A stretch of DNA of 64,000 bases, taken from contig CM043947.1 of assembly GCA_014529385.2 (NCBI GenBank), forward strand, positions 121,592,891 through 121,656,890. The letters are read 5' to 3'. Below the pieces are notes generated by a model. The model was not told where the DNA came from and did no database searches. It saw only the letters and a program-made list of their open reading frames with translations. Position numbers and translations under genes: made by a program. The stretch comes from Adiantum capillus-veneris. Lineage: Eukaryota > Streptophyta > Polypodiopsida > Polypodiales > Pteridaceae. Below, piece after piece: positions 10,594 to 21,731 of the stretch; the stretch's first letter is position 1; the number at the start of each line of letters is the position of its first letter.

Positions 10594-10882
10594 ATCAATG
10601 ACTAACATAAGGTGATGTGCTAGCAGCATTGGCTTACATAACTTGCAAAGCAATTGGGTTTAGATGTTGATATTTGGTAAGCAAGGGTCCTACACTTTCG
10701 GAACCACCACCAAACTTGGCGTCAAGTGAAGCAAACATGGCGTGCCTACAAATATGCATGACTACCACATGAGTGCTTGCAATTTGCAATGCCCTAGAGT
10801 CAAAGAGGATGACTGAGGGACCATGGTGCATGGTAATGATGGCACAACTATGGGTGTGTTGTGCTAAGTAAGTGATGGGGAT

Positions 10883-11030
10883 GTCTCCAAGGCCTATTGG
10901 GAAGCCAGTCTCCAAGGCCTATTGAGAACCCACCTATTAAGTGATGGGGACCAATGTCTCCAAGGCCTATTCAGAAGCTTATTATTAAGTCATGGGGACG
11001 AATGTCTCTAGGGTTTTCTGAGAAGCAACC
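10883..11030. repeat. Short direct repeats of GTCTCCAAGGCCTATT
   Basis: The motif occurs at about 10883, 10909 and 10956, with a degenerate copy near 11003. Short AGTGATGGGGA segments lie between them. No coding sequence is seen from 10600 to 11560 beyond this. Confidence 0.7.
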
Positions 11031-11559
11031 ATCCTCGATGTATTGATGTTGGTCAAGGGATATGGAATAAAGGCTTCTCTCCAAATATAGTCTCTTGGAT
11101 CCACTTATGTGAAGATATGGCCAACAAGAACTATCGAGAGAGCTTTTCATTGTTTGCAAAGGATGCAAGAAGGGTGATTATCCATAAATGTCATGCATGT
11201 AGCACTCCAATTTACTATGATTGATGACCAACTTACTGGCATGAGGAAAAAATACCCTTGCACCACACTTCCATGGGGGGATCTTTCAAAAGCACAAGGA
11301 GTCACTGAGAAGCTTCCTATCTAGCACATCATCTCTTGAATGACACTAATTGTAAAATATGCTAAATAGTGATAGAGAAAATATTTTTCTCCCGTTTTTA
11401 GAGTGCGTGGAGTGGGAGTTTTCCTCTAAATTGAGTCTCCTAAATGAGCTAATGCGAAGCATGAGAAAGCTCTAGGCTTGCACTGCCTTTGCCGTCCAAA
11501 TTATCATGCTTGCAATGCTTTTTATGATGTATTGTCAGCTCAAAGTGAGTCACAATGTG

Positions 11560-11563
<4 letters not shown>

Positions 11564-11640
<77 letters not shown>

Positions 11641-11660
11641 CGGGCGCGGGGGGTTTGGGT
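11564..11660. repeat. (GA)n followed by a long G run
   Basis: (GA)n (about 22 units) passes directly into about 31 consecutive G at roughly 11610-11640, then CGGGCGCGGGGGG. The whole is purine-only on one strand. Confidence 0.95.
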
Positions 11661-11769
11661 TGATTCAATTGTAATTCTTCTTACTATCACACCATCATTT
11701 TAGTTGATAGCAGAGAGATTCAATAAGAGGGCTCCCCCATATGCACTTTAAAGGAGAAAGAGGAGGGCC

Positions 11770-12037
11770 CTTCAACCCCATAGCATGCGTGTGCAGCGGA
11801 GCAACATACATCGTTTACCTTAGATGAACGGGGACCTAGTTGGGGGTTACCTTAACCATCCCCCATAGGCTCAAAGCACATTTTGAACAGGTTGTTGATG
11901 GCTCTTCAACCCCATAGCATGCGTGTGCAGCGGAGCAACATACATCGTTTACCTTAGATGAACGGGGACTTCGTTGGGGGTTACCTTAACCATCCCCCAT
12001 AGGCTCAAAGCACATTTTGAACAGGTTGTTGATGGCT
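11770..12037. repeat. 134-bp tandem duplication
   Basis: Two almost identical units (11770-11903 and 11904-12037), each containing TTCAACCCCATAGCATGCGT and GAACAGGTTGTTGATGGC. No ORF. The high identity suggests a recent duplication. Confidence 0.9.
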
Positions 12038-12124
12038 CCCTTTTGCAAGGCCACCCACCGACTGTCAACAATGCCAGATTTTAGGGAGGTGAAGGGCCCT
12101 TGAAGCTATGGCTCCCTTAAAGGG

Positions 12125-12565
12125 TTTTTTTTTTTTTGGGGGGGGGGGGCGCTAATAAGCTTTCTATTGTTGGTGTCGTAGCCAGCACCATCATCGAAGG
12201 CAACGAGAGTCCCACTAATAAGTAGATAAATAAAAATGTAAGCGTGAACATACCGTAAAAGATGGCAAAATTAGAGAGACGTAAAGGAAGTGAAGGTCAA
12301 TTGAGGCACACGATAGCACCCCAAGAGAGCTGTATCCACAACAAGTCATAAGAGCTAATACAATCTCTTGGAGACTTGGACATCTACTTTTAAAGGTCCG
12401 CATGCCTAGCTTGAGTTTATAAAAAAACTATACTAAGGAGTTTAGCCACAGGACTAAGTGAGACACAAGAGTTTTTTTTTTGGGAAGGGGGGGGGGGGGG
12501 GGGGACTAAACCCGTGCAGCGCGAAAATTGAACATCATGAAAAACAAATGCGAAGAACACCAATA

Positions 12566-12626
<61 letters not shown>
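12125..12626. repeat. T/G homopolymers and (GA)n
   Basis: T13-G12 at 12125-12149, a T run and a G18 run at about 12471-12504, and (GA)n at 12570-12626. The rest of 12038-12780 shows no coding feature. Confidence 0.9.
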
Positions 12627-12628
<2 letters not shown>

Positions 12629-12780
12629 ACCTGGAGAGGACACCAATCTTTGGTTTGCCCGCTCTCTCTTCTTGGTAGACGATCACCTACCCAAGCAGGG
12701 CTCGGGAAAAGAAAGGTTCACTTTATCCAAAGCTTGTTCCAAATGAAAAATGATCGGCTCAAATTTGGACAAGAAGGTTC

Positions 12781-13655
12781 TTAGGCCTATCAAGAATAGG
12801 ATCACTATCAAGAATAGGTTTTCCGTTCCATGGGTAGAAGACCTATTTGATAAGCTACAGGGATCGACCTACTTCAGTAGGATTGACCTAAAAAGTGGCT
12901 ACCATCAAATAAGGATAGTTGATCAAGACCTTGCACTAAAGACCTTATTTCGCACTATGTTTGGTCTTTACAAGTATATTGTCATGCCTTTTGGCTTGAC
13001 CAATGCACCAGCCAAATTTAACCGCTTGATGATGGAGAAGCTATTCAGGTGTCACCGAACCTTTACTGGAGTGTTCTTTGATGATATAATAATCTCCTCT
13101 AATTCATTAGACGAACACAAACAACACCCCCAGGTAATATTTCAAGTTTTATGAGAGAATAAACTTTATATTAATAGAAAAAAAGTGAATTTTTCTTACA
13201 AGAGATTCAATATTTAGGTCACATTATCTCTCAAGATGGCATCCAAATGGATTTATCAAAGCTAGAGGTGATAAAAGGATGGCCTAATCCAAGGAATCTG
13301 CATGAACTAAGAAGCTTTATACGTATGTGTGCATACTATAGACGCTTCATAGAAAAGTTCTCACAAATCGCAGGATCATTACATGACCTAACCAAGAAAA
13401 ATGTTAGGTATATATGGTCCACCAAGGAGAACAATGCTTTTGAAAAGCTTAAAGAGAAGCTTATCTCTCAACCTGTGCTTAAACTGTCGGACCTCTCAAA
13501 GCCATTTGAGGTCTAATGCCATGCTTGTATTGATTGCCTTGGAGCTGTTTTTCTCCAAGAAGGGCATGCCATAGCCTATGAAAGTCGAAGGCTGGACCCT
13601 GTTGAGCAAGCTGTAGGCATATATGAAAAGGAACTCTTAGCAATTCTACATACTT
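12781..13655 (+). pseudogene. Ty3/gypsy reverse transcriptase-RNase H fragment (copy A)
   Basis: Plus-strand translation gives RT motifs in order: [34 protein letters not shown], then VFFDDIIISS with the catalytic DD intact. After a frameshift come the connection (LHELRSFIRMCAYYRRFIEK) and the RNase H start (KPFEV, then CHACIDCLGAVF, AYESRRLDP, YEKELLAIL). A TAA replaces a codon in FEV*CHA. The 5' end carries an 18-bp tandem duplication of CTATCAAGAATAGGATCA near 12790-12820. The sequence stops inside RNase H at about 13655 and is joined directly to the protease region of another copy of the same family. Confidence 0.85.
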
Positions 13656-15723
13656 AGATTCATGATTCAAGCTTTCAAGATGGGAGATATTGTAACAGCT
13701 AACACAACCTTCAAGGGACAGCAAGCCTCCGTTACTCCATTGACTGGGAAGTTGAGGCTTCATGGACAAAGCTATGTCGACAAAGAAGACTTTTTCATCT
13801 ATCCTCTCCAACATGAGGATGCTATCCTAGGGGCTCCATGGTTTAATCGCATGGCTGGCAACATGAAGTTCCCTAAAAGGAGAATCTACTTCACCTACAA
13901 GGGAAAGAACACGTATATAGATGCTAATGAGTCTGGTCGTACTATACCACTTGTAAATTCACCAGCTTTTGATAAGTCAATGAAAAGCTCAATTTATGCG
14001 TACATGATTTTTGTCAAAGAATCCACTAATGATGCTAATGGTTTATCAAATGAAAATGATATGAATCAAGCAGAGTTAGACTTGTCTACTTTTCTAAATG
14101 GATTCCAAGATGTTTTCATCGATGATATTCCTATGGACTTACCTCCAAAACGAGGGGATGTTGACCATCGAATTGAGCTCCTACCAGGAATCTCACCGCC
14201 TAACAAGCCTCCTTATCGAGTTTCCCAAGCTCAACAAGAGAAGATCATGAGGAAAGTACAAGAATTGGTAGACAAAGGGATGGTGAGGCCTATCTCCTCT
14301 CCCTTTTGTTCTCCAATACTTTTAGTGCAAAAGAAATGGTACATACCATATGTGTGTGGACTATCGAGTACTAAACCATATCACTATCAAAAACATATTT
14401 CCTATGCCTCGGATAGAAGGTCTATTTGATAAGCTACAAGGCTCTACCTACTTCAGTAGGATTGAACTTAAAAATGGCTATCATCAAATAAGGATAGTGG
14501 ATGAAGATATCCTAAAGACCACATTTCGTTCAACGTTTGGTCTTTATGAATATCTAGTCATGCCTTTTGGCTTGACCAATGCACCAGCCACATTCAATCG
14601 TTTAATAGAGAAAATATTTAGACCCTATCGCAAGTTCATTAGAGTGTTCTTTGATGATATCATCATCTACTCCAAGTCCTTGGAGGAACACAAGCAACAT
14701 CTCTAAGTGATTTTTCAAGCATTGAGGGAGAACAAGCTTTTTCTCAACCAAAAGAAAAGCGAAATTTTCCTTCAAGAGATTCAATACTTAGGTCATATTA
14801 TCTCTCAAGATGGTATCCGTATGGATCCATCAAAGCTAGAGGTAATAAAAGCATGGGCTAATCCAAGGAATCTACATGAGCTAAGAAGTTTTATTGGAAT
14901 GTGTGCATACTATAGACACTTCATAGCAAAATCATCTCAAATAGCAGGACCATTACATAACAAAGAAGAACGTTAAGTACTCATGGACTACTAAGGAGAA
15001 AAAAGCTTTTGACAAGCTCAAAGAGAAGCTTACCTCTCAACCAGTCCTCATGCTTCTGGATCTCTCCCATTTGAGGTCAAATGTGATGCTTGTGGTGATT
15101 GCCTTGGAGCAGTCTTGCTTCAGGAAGGGCATGCCATAGCATATGAGAGCCGAAGGTTCAATACAGATGAATAGGTCGGGAATTTATGAGAAAGAGCTTT
15201 TAGCTATTCTACATGCCCTAGACACATGGAAGCACTATTTATTGGGGGCTCCATTCTCTTACGAACAGACCACCAAAGTCTCAAGTACTTCATGACGCAA
15301 ACCAAGATTTTCGACAAACAAATGAGGTGGAAAAATTTTCTTTCGCAATTTTATATTATATTGCTGACGTTGCTGGTAAGCACAATCAAGTGGCCGATGC
15401 ACTTTCACGACGACTAAAAGTCAAATGAGGTGTCTATAGCAGCTCACAATGATTTATCTTCCATGATAGATGAGTATTCTATTGACCCTGACTTCAAAGA
15501 TATAATGTCAGCCCTTGCTTTGGGGAAGAAAGAGGAACCATTCACCTTGCAGGATGGTTATCTTCTCCATGGAAATAGGCTATGTGTTGCCCACTCCCTT
15601 CGTGAGAAAGTCATGTATGAATCCCATGCTCCTCCCTATGTGGTGCATAGAGGCATTCAACCTAATCTTCAAGAAGTAGAGACATACTTCTATTGGCTTA
15701 CCATGAAAGTGGACATACAATAA
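13656..15723 (+). pseudogene. Ty3/gypsy protease-RT-RNase H-integrase fragment (copy B)
   Basis: This fragment opens in the protease C-terminal half (EDAILGAPWFNRM) and continues through the linker to RT (KGMVRPISSPFCSPILLVQKK). A frameshift near 14335 interrupts it. RT resumes with [30 protein letters not shown] and VFFDDIIIYSKS (catalytic DD intact). A TAA follows EEHKQHL. RNase H is broken by several frameshifts (RTDHQSLKYF is recognisable), and the integrase zinc-binding start is present (KEEPFTLQDGYLLHGNRLC, ESHAPPYVVHRG). It ends in integrase at about 15723, abutting an unrelated gene in the opposite orientation. The related piece at 54.8-55.4 kb has the same integrase sequence with small changes. 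Not functional. Confidence 0.88.
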
Positions 15724-15725
15724 AA

Positions 15726-16380
15726 TGTGTGGTATTCCAAAGGTGTTTCCCTTCTGGTTGGCATTTAGCTCTACATCAACGCCCACCAAGGCTCTGTTCA
15801 TAAGCGTAATGCTTACCCTTTCGAGCCGTTGACCTTTGACAATCTGGCACTCATCAAGATTCATCACAAATATAACTTTTCCATCACACTCTTCCTATGT
15901 CAACCCATAAAATTTGATCATTGATTCTTAGAGCTTCAACAAGTCACATAGACATTATTGAACTCGTTAACGAAAAGATTTGTTTGTTTCTAGTGGTAGG
16001 ACATCCTCCACATATTGAAATCCACCCAACAAGCTTGCAATATCATTATTGGTGCACCTTTTTGCGACGCTAACACTGTAAGGCATTGGCAGTAACCTAA
16101 AAAACCTTTTTCTCTGTGACCTAGTGTGACAAGCCTATACAAAGCTTTGTAGGCCTTGAAACTTATTCCTGTGTTATCACACACCTCCATCATCTCTTGA
16201 GGTGAAACAATGTTCTTCAGCTCACTGAAATACTTTTGGCGTAAAACTTTAGCAATGCCAGCATTGGATGGATCATCCAATAGCTCCACCAACTCCTTTG
16301 GTTTGATGATATGTTGTAGCAAAGTATGTCCGATTGTTTCAGCATTGGACTTGATTCCTATCATCGTCCGAGCCAAGTTC
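15726..16380 (-). pseudogene. Unknown spliced gene, exon 2 (truncated by gypsy fragment)
   Basis: The exon starts at a clear acceptor (AATATGTAG|GAAC, 16381/16380), and its frame fits the upstream exon exactly (phase 2). It reads ARTMIGIKSNAETIGHTLLQ, KELVELLDDPSNAG, then CDNTGISFKAYKALYRLV. A one-base indel at a T6 run near 16100 shifts the frame. The next frame continues with LLPMPYSVSVAKR and FQYVEDVLPLE, then, after stops, VMNLDECQIVKGQRLE and MNRALVGVDVE. The sequence is protein-like throughout, but I do not recognise a named domain. It ends where the plus-strand gypsy fragment stops at 15723. It may be a decayed host gene or the coding part of an unfamiliar transposon. Confidence 0.55.
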
Positions 16381-16453
16381 CTACATATTGAAATAATATT
16401 ATAGCAACCTACAAAAAATGTACGAAATTAGAAGCTTGTATTTGTATTTCTAC

Positions 16454-17025
16454 CGATTTTGACGGATACGTTTCTTTCGAGCTCCACTGCTTGAAGATAG
16501 CATAGACATCGCATGTCTCTTGCGCTTGCGAATGGGATAGCCCAATGGAATGTGTGTGAGATGATTGATTCACCGGCCCATATTACGTGCAGTGTGTTGT
16601 AGCTAAACATAATTTTCTAGATGACACTCTTGCTCCATTTTTTGATGCTCTGCCTTAGTAATAAGCTTTGACATCTCATCATTAAGCTGCTTCATCTTCT
16701 CATTGGATTTCTCTCTAACTTGCTGAATCTCTTTCATGTACTTCTCTTGCAATGAAGAATAGGTAGCACAAAGATGTTTTCTTGCTTCCCTTTCATTGAA
16801 AAAAGCTGAATTTAATCTCCAGCAATAGCCAAATATTCCATCTCTCCCATCTCCAATAAATCGAAGTAGCTCAATGACATTTTGGAAAGTCAGTGATGCA
16901 TTGGTCATTGGATTGCTGAGGTAAATATGGCCATCAACCCATAAGATGATTGTCCTGCATCCATGGTTACGTAGCTGGTCTCCAACATTGGGATTAGATG
17001 TGCCAAGTCGCATAGTTGTATACTC
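16454..17025 (-). pseudogene. Unknown spliced gene, upstream coiled-coil exon
   Basis: An acceptor (TTTAAAGCAG|GAG) opens the exon at 17025 and a donor (AATCG|GTAGAAAT) closes it at 16454. The protein reads GDQLRNHGCRTIILWVDGH, LIELLRFIG-like text (VIELLRFIGDG), then a coiled coil (LQEKYMKEIQQVREKSNEK) and a basic tail (SSGARKKRIRQN). Two in-frame stops interrupt it: TAG at 16603-16605 (CAG would fit) and TGA about 30 bases further on (CGA would fit). An upstream exon must exist but is not identified. Function unknown. Confidence 0.55.
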
Positions 17026-17373
17026 CTGCTTTAAATCAACGTTTAATCGATATCATTTTGATTTGTTAGTAATGTCTTGCAGAGGTAGGGGATTGAATGA
17101 CATTGTGTTAGTCAATCAAGCAAATTAGTGAGAATGTGTAATGGTGACTGCTATAAGCAAGTGAAGGTGGCTATGGAGGAAAGAAGTGGAGAGTGCTCAG
17201 AGTTAAGAGAAAAAGATTATGTTGTGGAGGGAAGAAAGAGAGGGAATGCAGCTCAATCTTCTTTGAATTCAAATTGTTGATCATGACTGTAGAGAGAGAA
17301 ATACTGCAGTACACATAGGTAATGGAGTTTTTCATTGCACTCGGCTGGAACTAGAGTGGGAGAAGCATGAAGG

Positions 17374-17441
<68 letters not shown>
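17374..17441. repeat. (GA)n microsatellite
   Basis: About 34 GA units, with smaller GA tracts to about 17720. No coding feature is seen in 17030-17950. Confidence 0.97.
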
Positions 17442-17444
<3 letters not shown>

Positions 17445-17949
17445 AAGGGAGAGAGAATGCGAGAGAGGACAGATCTGCAACCTTGGAGGATCTGCACTTT
17501 TTCAGAAAGAGACAACCAAGCATGTTCCTTAATGATTGGAAGAGAAAGTGACACGAGAGAAAAGGGGGGAAAGAGAGAGAGAGAAAGTTGGGTCACATTT
17601 TAGAGAGAGAATGCAATGAGAGAATGTGAAAAATCTGCTTCTCTTGCAGGGGGGCTAAAAAGTGCCTCCTTTAATGAGTTCTAAGTGAGAGGAGAGAGTG
17701 TTTTATATGTTAGAGAGAGAAGAGGGGTGGGAAAAGGATATTTGAAAATTCATTTACCCCCCTCTCTTTTGGGTTACTAAATAAACTATTTTCAAATTCA
17801 AAATATGGAAATGGCTTTTTCAAAAATCTTAGCATAGGCCTTTTTGCCCTCTCTTTTAGGCTTGGTCAAACTTGGCTTAAGCATTCCCTTAAAATGCCAA
17901 ATAAAGAGGCCCTCCTATACCCTATTCACTTTCAAATGACACTACCAAC

Positions 17950-18189
17950 ACTAGCTACGTTGATAGCCAAAGCGCATTGGTAGTTGTGAGAAACCTACTT
18001 TTCATGCTCGCACAAAGCACATTGAGGTGCATTACCACTATGTTAGGGAGAGGCTCTCAGCAAGAGAGATCAATTTGTCTTATGTGCCAACACAGGACAA
18101 CCTTACATATATTTTTACAAAGGAATTGTCTCATGAGAACTTTGAATCTTTTCTCAAAACTTTGGGCTTACTCCCCTTTGTGGATTAAT
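17950..18189 (+). pseudogene. Ty1/copia RNase H C-terminus
   Basis: Plus-strand translation gives YVDSQSALVV, a one-base deletion, then TFHARTKHIEVHYHYVRERL, VPTQDNLTYIFTKEL and FLKTLGLLPFVD followed by a stop. This is the end of the copia RNase H domain, with the normal pol terminus. A purine tract (AGGGGGGA) at about 18256-18263 and the LTR follow, as expected at the 3' end of a copia element. Everything upstream is missing. Confidence 0.85.
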
Positions 18190-18266
18190 CATGTCCTTAG
18201 GGCATGGCACTTCCCTATACTCTATGTGCCAGCTCTCATTCACCGCATCACTCCCAGGGGGGATTT

Positions 18267-18493
18267 TTTACCATATACATGTGGTAGTGATGTGTGTGAA
18301 CACACTTAGGAATGTTGGGGCATTTTTCCCTCACTAGGAGATTTTTCTCCCCGTGCAATGTATATACATCCATCACTCTAAGGCTAACTTATCTTTCCAT
18401 TGCACACTAAGTAATTCACTCTTTGTTGTGTGCCTTGAGCTTCCTTTGTCTTCTCCAAGCTCTGTGTGTTTTCTTGCAACCCTAATTCCAATA
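18267..18493 (+). mobile_element. Copia 3' LTR
   Basis: About 227 bp, lying just after a polypurine tract and matching the lone LTR at 7296-7525. The expected terminal CAACA is here CAATA. It joins, with no spacer, an opposite-strand copia RNase H at 18494, so the 3' flank and any target duplication are lost. Confidence 0.8.
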
Positions 18494-18960
18494 GATCTCT
18501 CTTGCTAAGAGCCTCTGCCTGGCATAGTGGTTGATGCACCTCAATGTGCTTTGTACCAGCATGAAAAACTGGGTTCCTTGCAACTACCAATGTGCTCTGG
18601 TTGTCAATGTAGATAGTGTTGGTAGTGTCCTGTCCAACACCCAAATCAGCCACCATAAGGCGTCTGAGCCATACACACTCAACCGTAGTTGTGAAGACTG
18701 CCTTGTACTCAGTCTCACAACTAGAAGTGGACAGAGTAGTTTTTTTCTTGCTCAACCATGATATGCATGAAATGTCGAGCACGAAACAAAAACCACTCAT
18801 GGTGGCCACTAGTGTGTCAAAACAACCATCCCAATTTGAGTCCAAAAAAGCATGTATAACTGGTGGCAAAACGATCCCCCCATCTTGGGGTAAAACAAGC
18901 CAAGATGTAAAGTGCCACTCAAGTAGCAAAAAATACTCCCGACAGCTTGGCAATGCTTAG
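18494..18960 (-). pseudogene. Ty1/copia RNase H, minus strand
   Basis: The minus strand reads AFLDSNWDGCFDTLVATMSG, SWLSKKKTTLSTSSCETEYK and IYIDNQSTLVVARNPVFHAG, and is cut off after KHIEVH. These are the copia RNase H motifs, with the D (DSNWDG), E (CETEY) and D (YIDNQS) positions present. DNA around the truncation matches the plus-strand copy at 18000-18080, so the two belong to one family. Confidence 0.88.
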
Positions 18961-20262
18961 ACCCTGGGCTATGCATGAATCTGCTAACCTATGAAACTGC
19001 AAATTGAATATCTCACCTCGTGTTGTGTACGTAGGTAAGGTAGCCAACAGTAGTTTGGTAAAGAGTGACATCGGCAGGATCCTAGCATCATGAAGATTCA
19101 ATTTCAAACCTGTTTCCATGGGATATTAGGAAAATTTAGACTCTCAGGAGGTTTGACTTTGCATCTCTTGTCCAAAGTGGGCAACCCGGTGAAGTACATA
19201 AACCCTTTGTCAAAACCCTATCAACCAACATATCATTGGAAAGATCTTAGAAAGTAGGTTCTAAATTCCCAAACTACAAAAAATTTGGAGTTGATTTGTA
19301 GAAATTATGGCCTCCCCACTTAAGTTGAAATGTGAGGAGAGATTCCATTTATAAGACGGAGTTGTCACATAAAAAAATGGAATCTTCTAAAATATAAGGA
19401 ATTTGATGGCATGCTATATATCAATGTATAGAACTTGATGAGTACATTCTAAACCCAAAATGTCCAACAAGTTTTGGATTCATTTGTAAAAGTTTTACCG
19501 TGCACCCATTTTTGGACAAGAGGAAGAAAGTCAAAGTCCTTATAGGGTCCATTTAAGAGTCCAAAAAGTCCCTGATGGTGGCAATAGGTTTGCAATCCTC
19601 AAGTCCAAACATACATAGCAATGTTTCTATGTAACTCGTCTGACAGAAGGAAATACCACCATCACACTGCTTAAATTATAAACCCAAGTAATGATGCAAC
19701 ATCCCCATATCTTTCATCTTGAAAGTAGCATTCAATCAGACTTGAATTCAGTAATATGTCTCTCATTTGGTCCAGTGATCAACAAATCATCCACATAGAG
19801 AACCACAATGAGAAGTAGATCACCGTCACACTTTACATACAATGTGATTTCTTTTGGACTGTTATGGAAGCCTCCTTTGACAAATGAGTGTCTTCCTTCT
19901 CATACCAAGCATGAGGAGATTGCTTCGACCCATACAAAGATTTTTTACATTTGCACACGTTATCTTCCTGCCCTTTAATGACAAAACCACGAGGCTGCAT
20001 TACGTAAACTTCCTCAAATATGTCATCATTCAAGAAAGTAGTAGCAATGTTTGACTGATGTACATCCCAACCAAAATGAGTTGCCAATGCATATAGAAAA
20101 TGCACAGTAGTCATACACATGGGAGAAATTTAGCCTCTTCATAATCTATGCCTTCTTGTTGTGCACAACCCTTTGCAACAAGTTGAGCCGTATAGCAATC
20201 AATCTCACCATCTAGCTTGCGTTTCAACTTGTAAACCATTGTAGAATCCATGGTTGTTGACT
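18961..20262 (-). pseudogene. Ty1/copia reverse transcriptase, minus strand
   Basis: From high to low coordinates: VYKLKRKLDGEIDCY, LVAKGCAQQEGIDYEE, LATHFGWDVHQSNIATTFLN, EEVYVMQPRGFV, then LYVDDLLITGPNERH with the catalytic YVDD intact (about 19780-19800). Later parts are shifted and contain stops. The order matches the copia RVT_2 domain leading into the RNase H at 18494-18960. Integrase and gag are absent: at about 20263 the sequence changes to a gypsy gag/zinc-knuckle fragment. Confidence 0.85.
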
Positions 20263-20335
20263 AGTTCCTTCACCTGCATTCATCACTGGGTAATTCAAGT
20301 TAGGTCTCTCTAGCTCCCCACGGGGCCAAAGACAA

Positions 20336-21113
20336 TTATACATCCCATGTCCACACTCTCCCCGCAATTCCAACATTACAATACTCTCGTAGGTCATGTG
20401 GTGGATCTTGCTCTTCTGACTTCTTTGCTTGTCCCTTTGGACCTACAGCTTGTGCGAGGTGAATTGACAAGTTACTTAAGGATTCATTTAAATTTTCAAT
20501 TACCTCTGCTATTACCTTCTGAATCTCTCTGAATGTTGATGCTTGCAATTTTCCTTTAGTTCTAGGACCCTCTATTGGAACCTCTCCTCTGAGACACTTG
20601 AGTTTCCTATACTTCTCAACAGCCATAGTTTTAGCTGCGTCAAAGGTAGCAGGTGCACCCGCCTTAACTTTTATCTTGAGTGTGGGAAAGAGACCGGCTA
20701 CGACCTCTCCTTCTTTAGGAACTCTGCACCATCACCAAGGTTAGCAACATTCTCACCCATACAGCCCAAAGACGTAGAAACTCTTGTTTATACATGTAGT
20801 AGTCATCTAAGTCTTTTTGTTTGTGAGAAACAATGTATTGCCATAGCTTTTAAGTGTTTTGAGGATCAAAGAAGTATCTCTTGAAATGATTCAGAACTTC
20901 TGTGTAATTCCCTTTAACTTCCTCAGGCAAAGAGTCAAACCAAGTGCCATCATCTTTTCTAAGGACCACCTCAAACATCTCTACACGTTCTTGATCAGTT
21001 ACTATCCTCTTGATACGACAAGACATCTTGAAATTTGCTAAAAATAATTATGCGTCCTCTTTAGGCTCTCCAAAGAAAACAGGATATCTAGACATTTGGA
21101 ATTGGGCCTCCAT
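20336..21113 (-). pseudogene. Ty3/gypsy gag with frameshifted zinc knuckle
   Basis: The minus strand reads FQMSRYPVFFGEPKED, MSCRIKRIVTDQERVEMFEV, WFDSLPEEVKGNYTEV and LNHFKRYF, a retrotransposon gag capsid domain. Downstream a CCHC knuckle (WNC..GHGMYNC) is split by a two-base insertion near 20375. The relative at 38.6-39.5 kb has a clean knuckle (CWNCNEMGHGIYNC). A 5' leader of about 600 bp separates gag from the primer-binding site at 21721. Pol is replaced by copia sequence at about 20263. Confidence 0.75.
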
Positions 21114-21700
21114 TGAATCAGTTTCAAAGTGACAACACGTTTTTGTTTTTTCTTTCTTAAAAAAGATTTACAGAATAATATTTTCTAAATTGCAATCTAT
21201 TCTACAACAAAATAAAAATATTCACATCAAATGACCTATGATAATCAATAAGAGGCACGATGACATGGTTTGGTGACGCAAGAATTTCTCCTACTCTTTG
21301 GGCACCAAACATGAACACCACTTTGTTGAAAATGGAATTTTCTACTAATTGCAATGTTTATTCTGATGTGTGGAGTGAAATGGAAGGGAAAAACCTCTAT
21401 TCGTGGGCCATTATCCATTGTCTATGCATGACCTAATGCTTAAAACAAAACAAAAATATAGAGGTCCAAATTAAGGTCGTACCTAATGAGAGGCAAAATA
21501 AAAGGATTTACTGAAGCGTTTATCTCGACAACCTAAGAGGACCTAAAATTCTACGAATTACACGTTGAAATTGCAACTTAGTACTAACAAGTATGTGTAC
21601 CTTTTTCCTTCAATGGGAATGAAAGGATCATACAAATTCTCGTGATTCATGCAAACTACTTGACTATGCTAAAGGTTTAACCTACACAAAAAGATACAAG

Positions 21701-21731
21701 CCGTCCTCCGTGGGGGCACCAACATGCTGCT
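21701..21731 (-). other. LTR end and primer-binding site of the minus-strand gypsy
   Basis: On the minus strand the sequence reads AGCAGCA (LTR end, CA at 21725), TGT, then TGGTGCCCCCACGGAGG. The start of such a site should be TGG, complementary to a tRNA CCA end. The 10.1-kb element has the same TGGTGCCCCC start at 40101. The primer tRNA would end in GGGGGCACCA; I cannot name it. The far end of this 5' LTR, above 21731, is not delimited. Confidence 0.55.

Noticed and set aside
9212-10601. Arg/Glu and Leu/Ser repeat frames around (GA)n and (CT)n
   Set aside because: Artefacts of dinucleotide repeats; every frame of such repeats is open.
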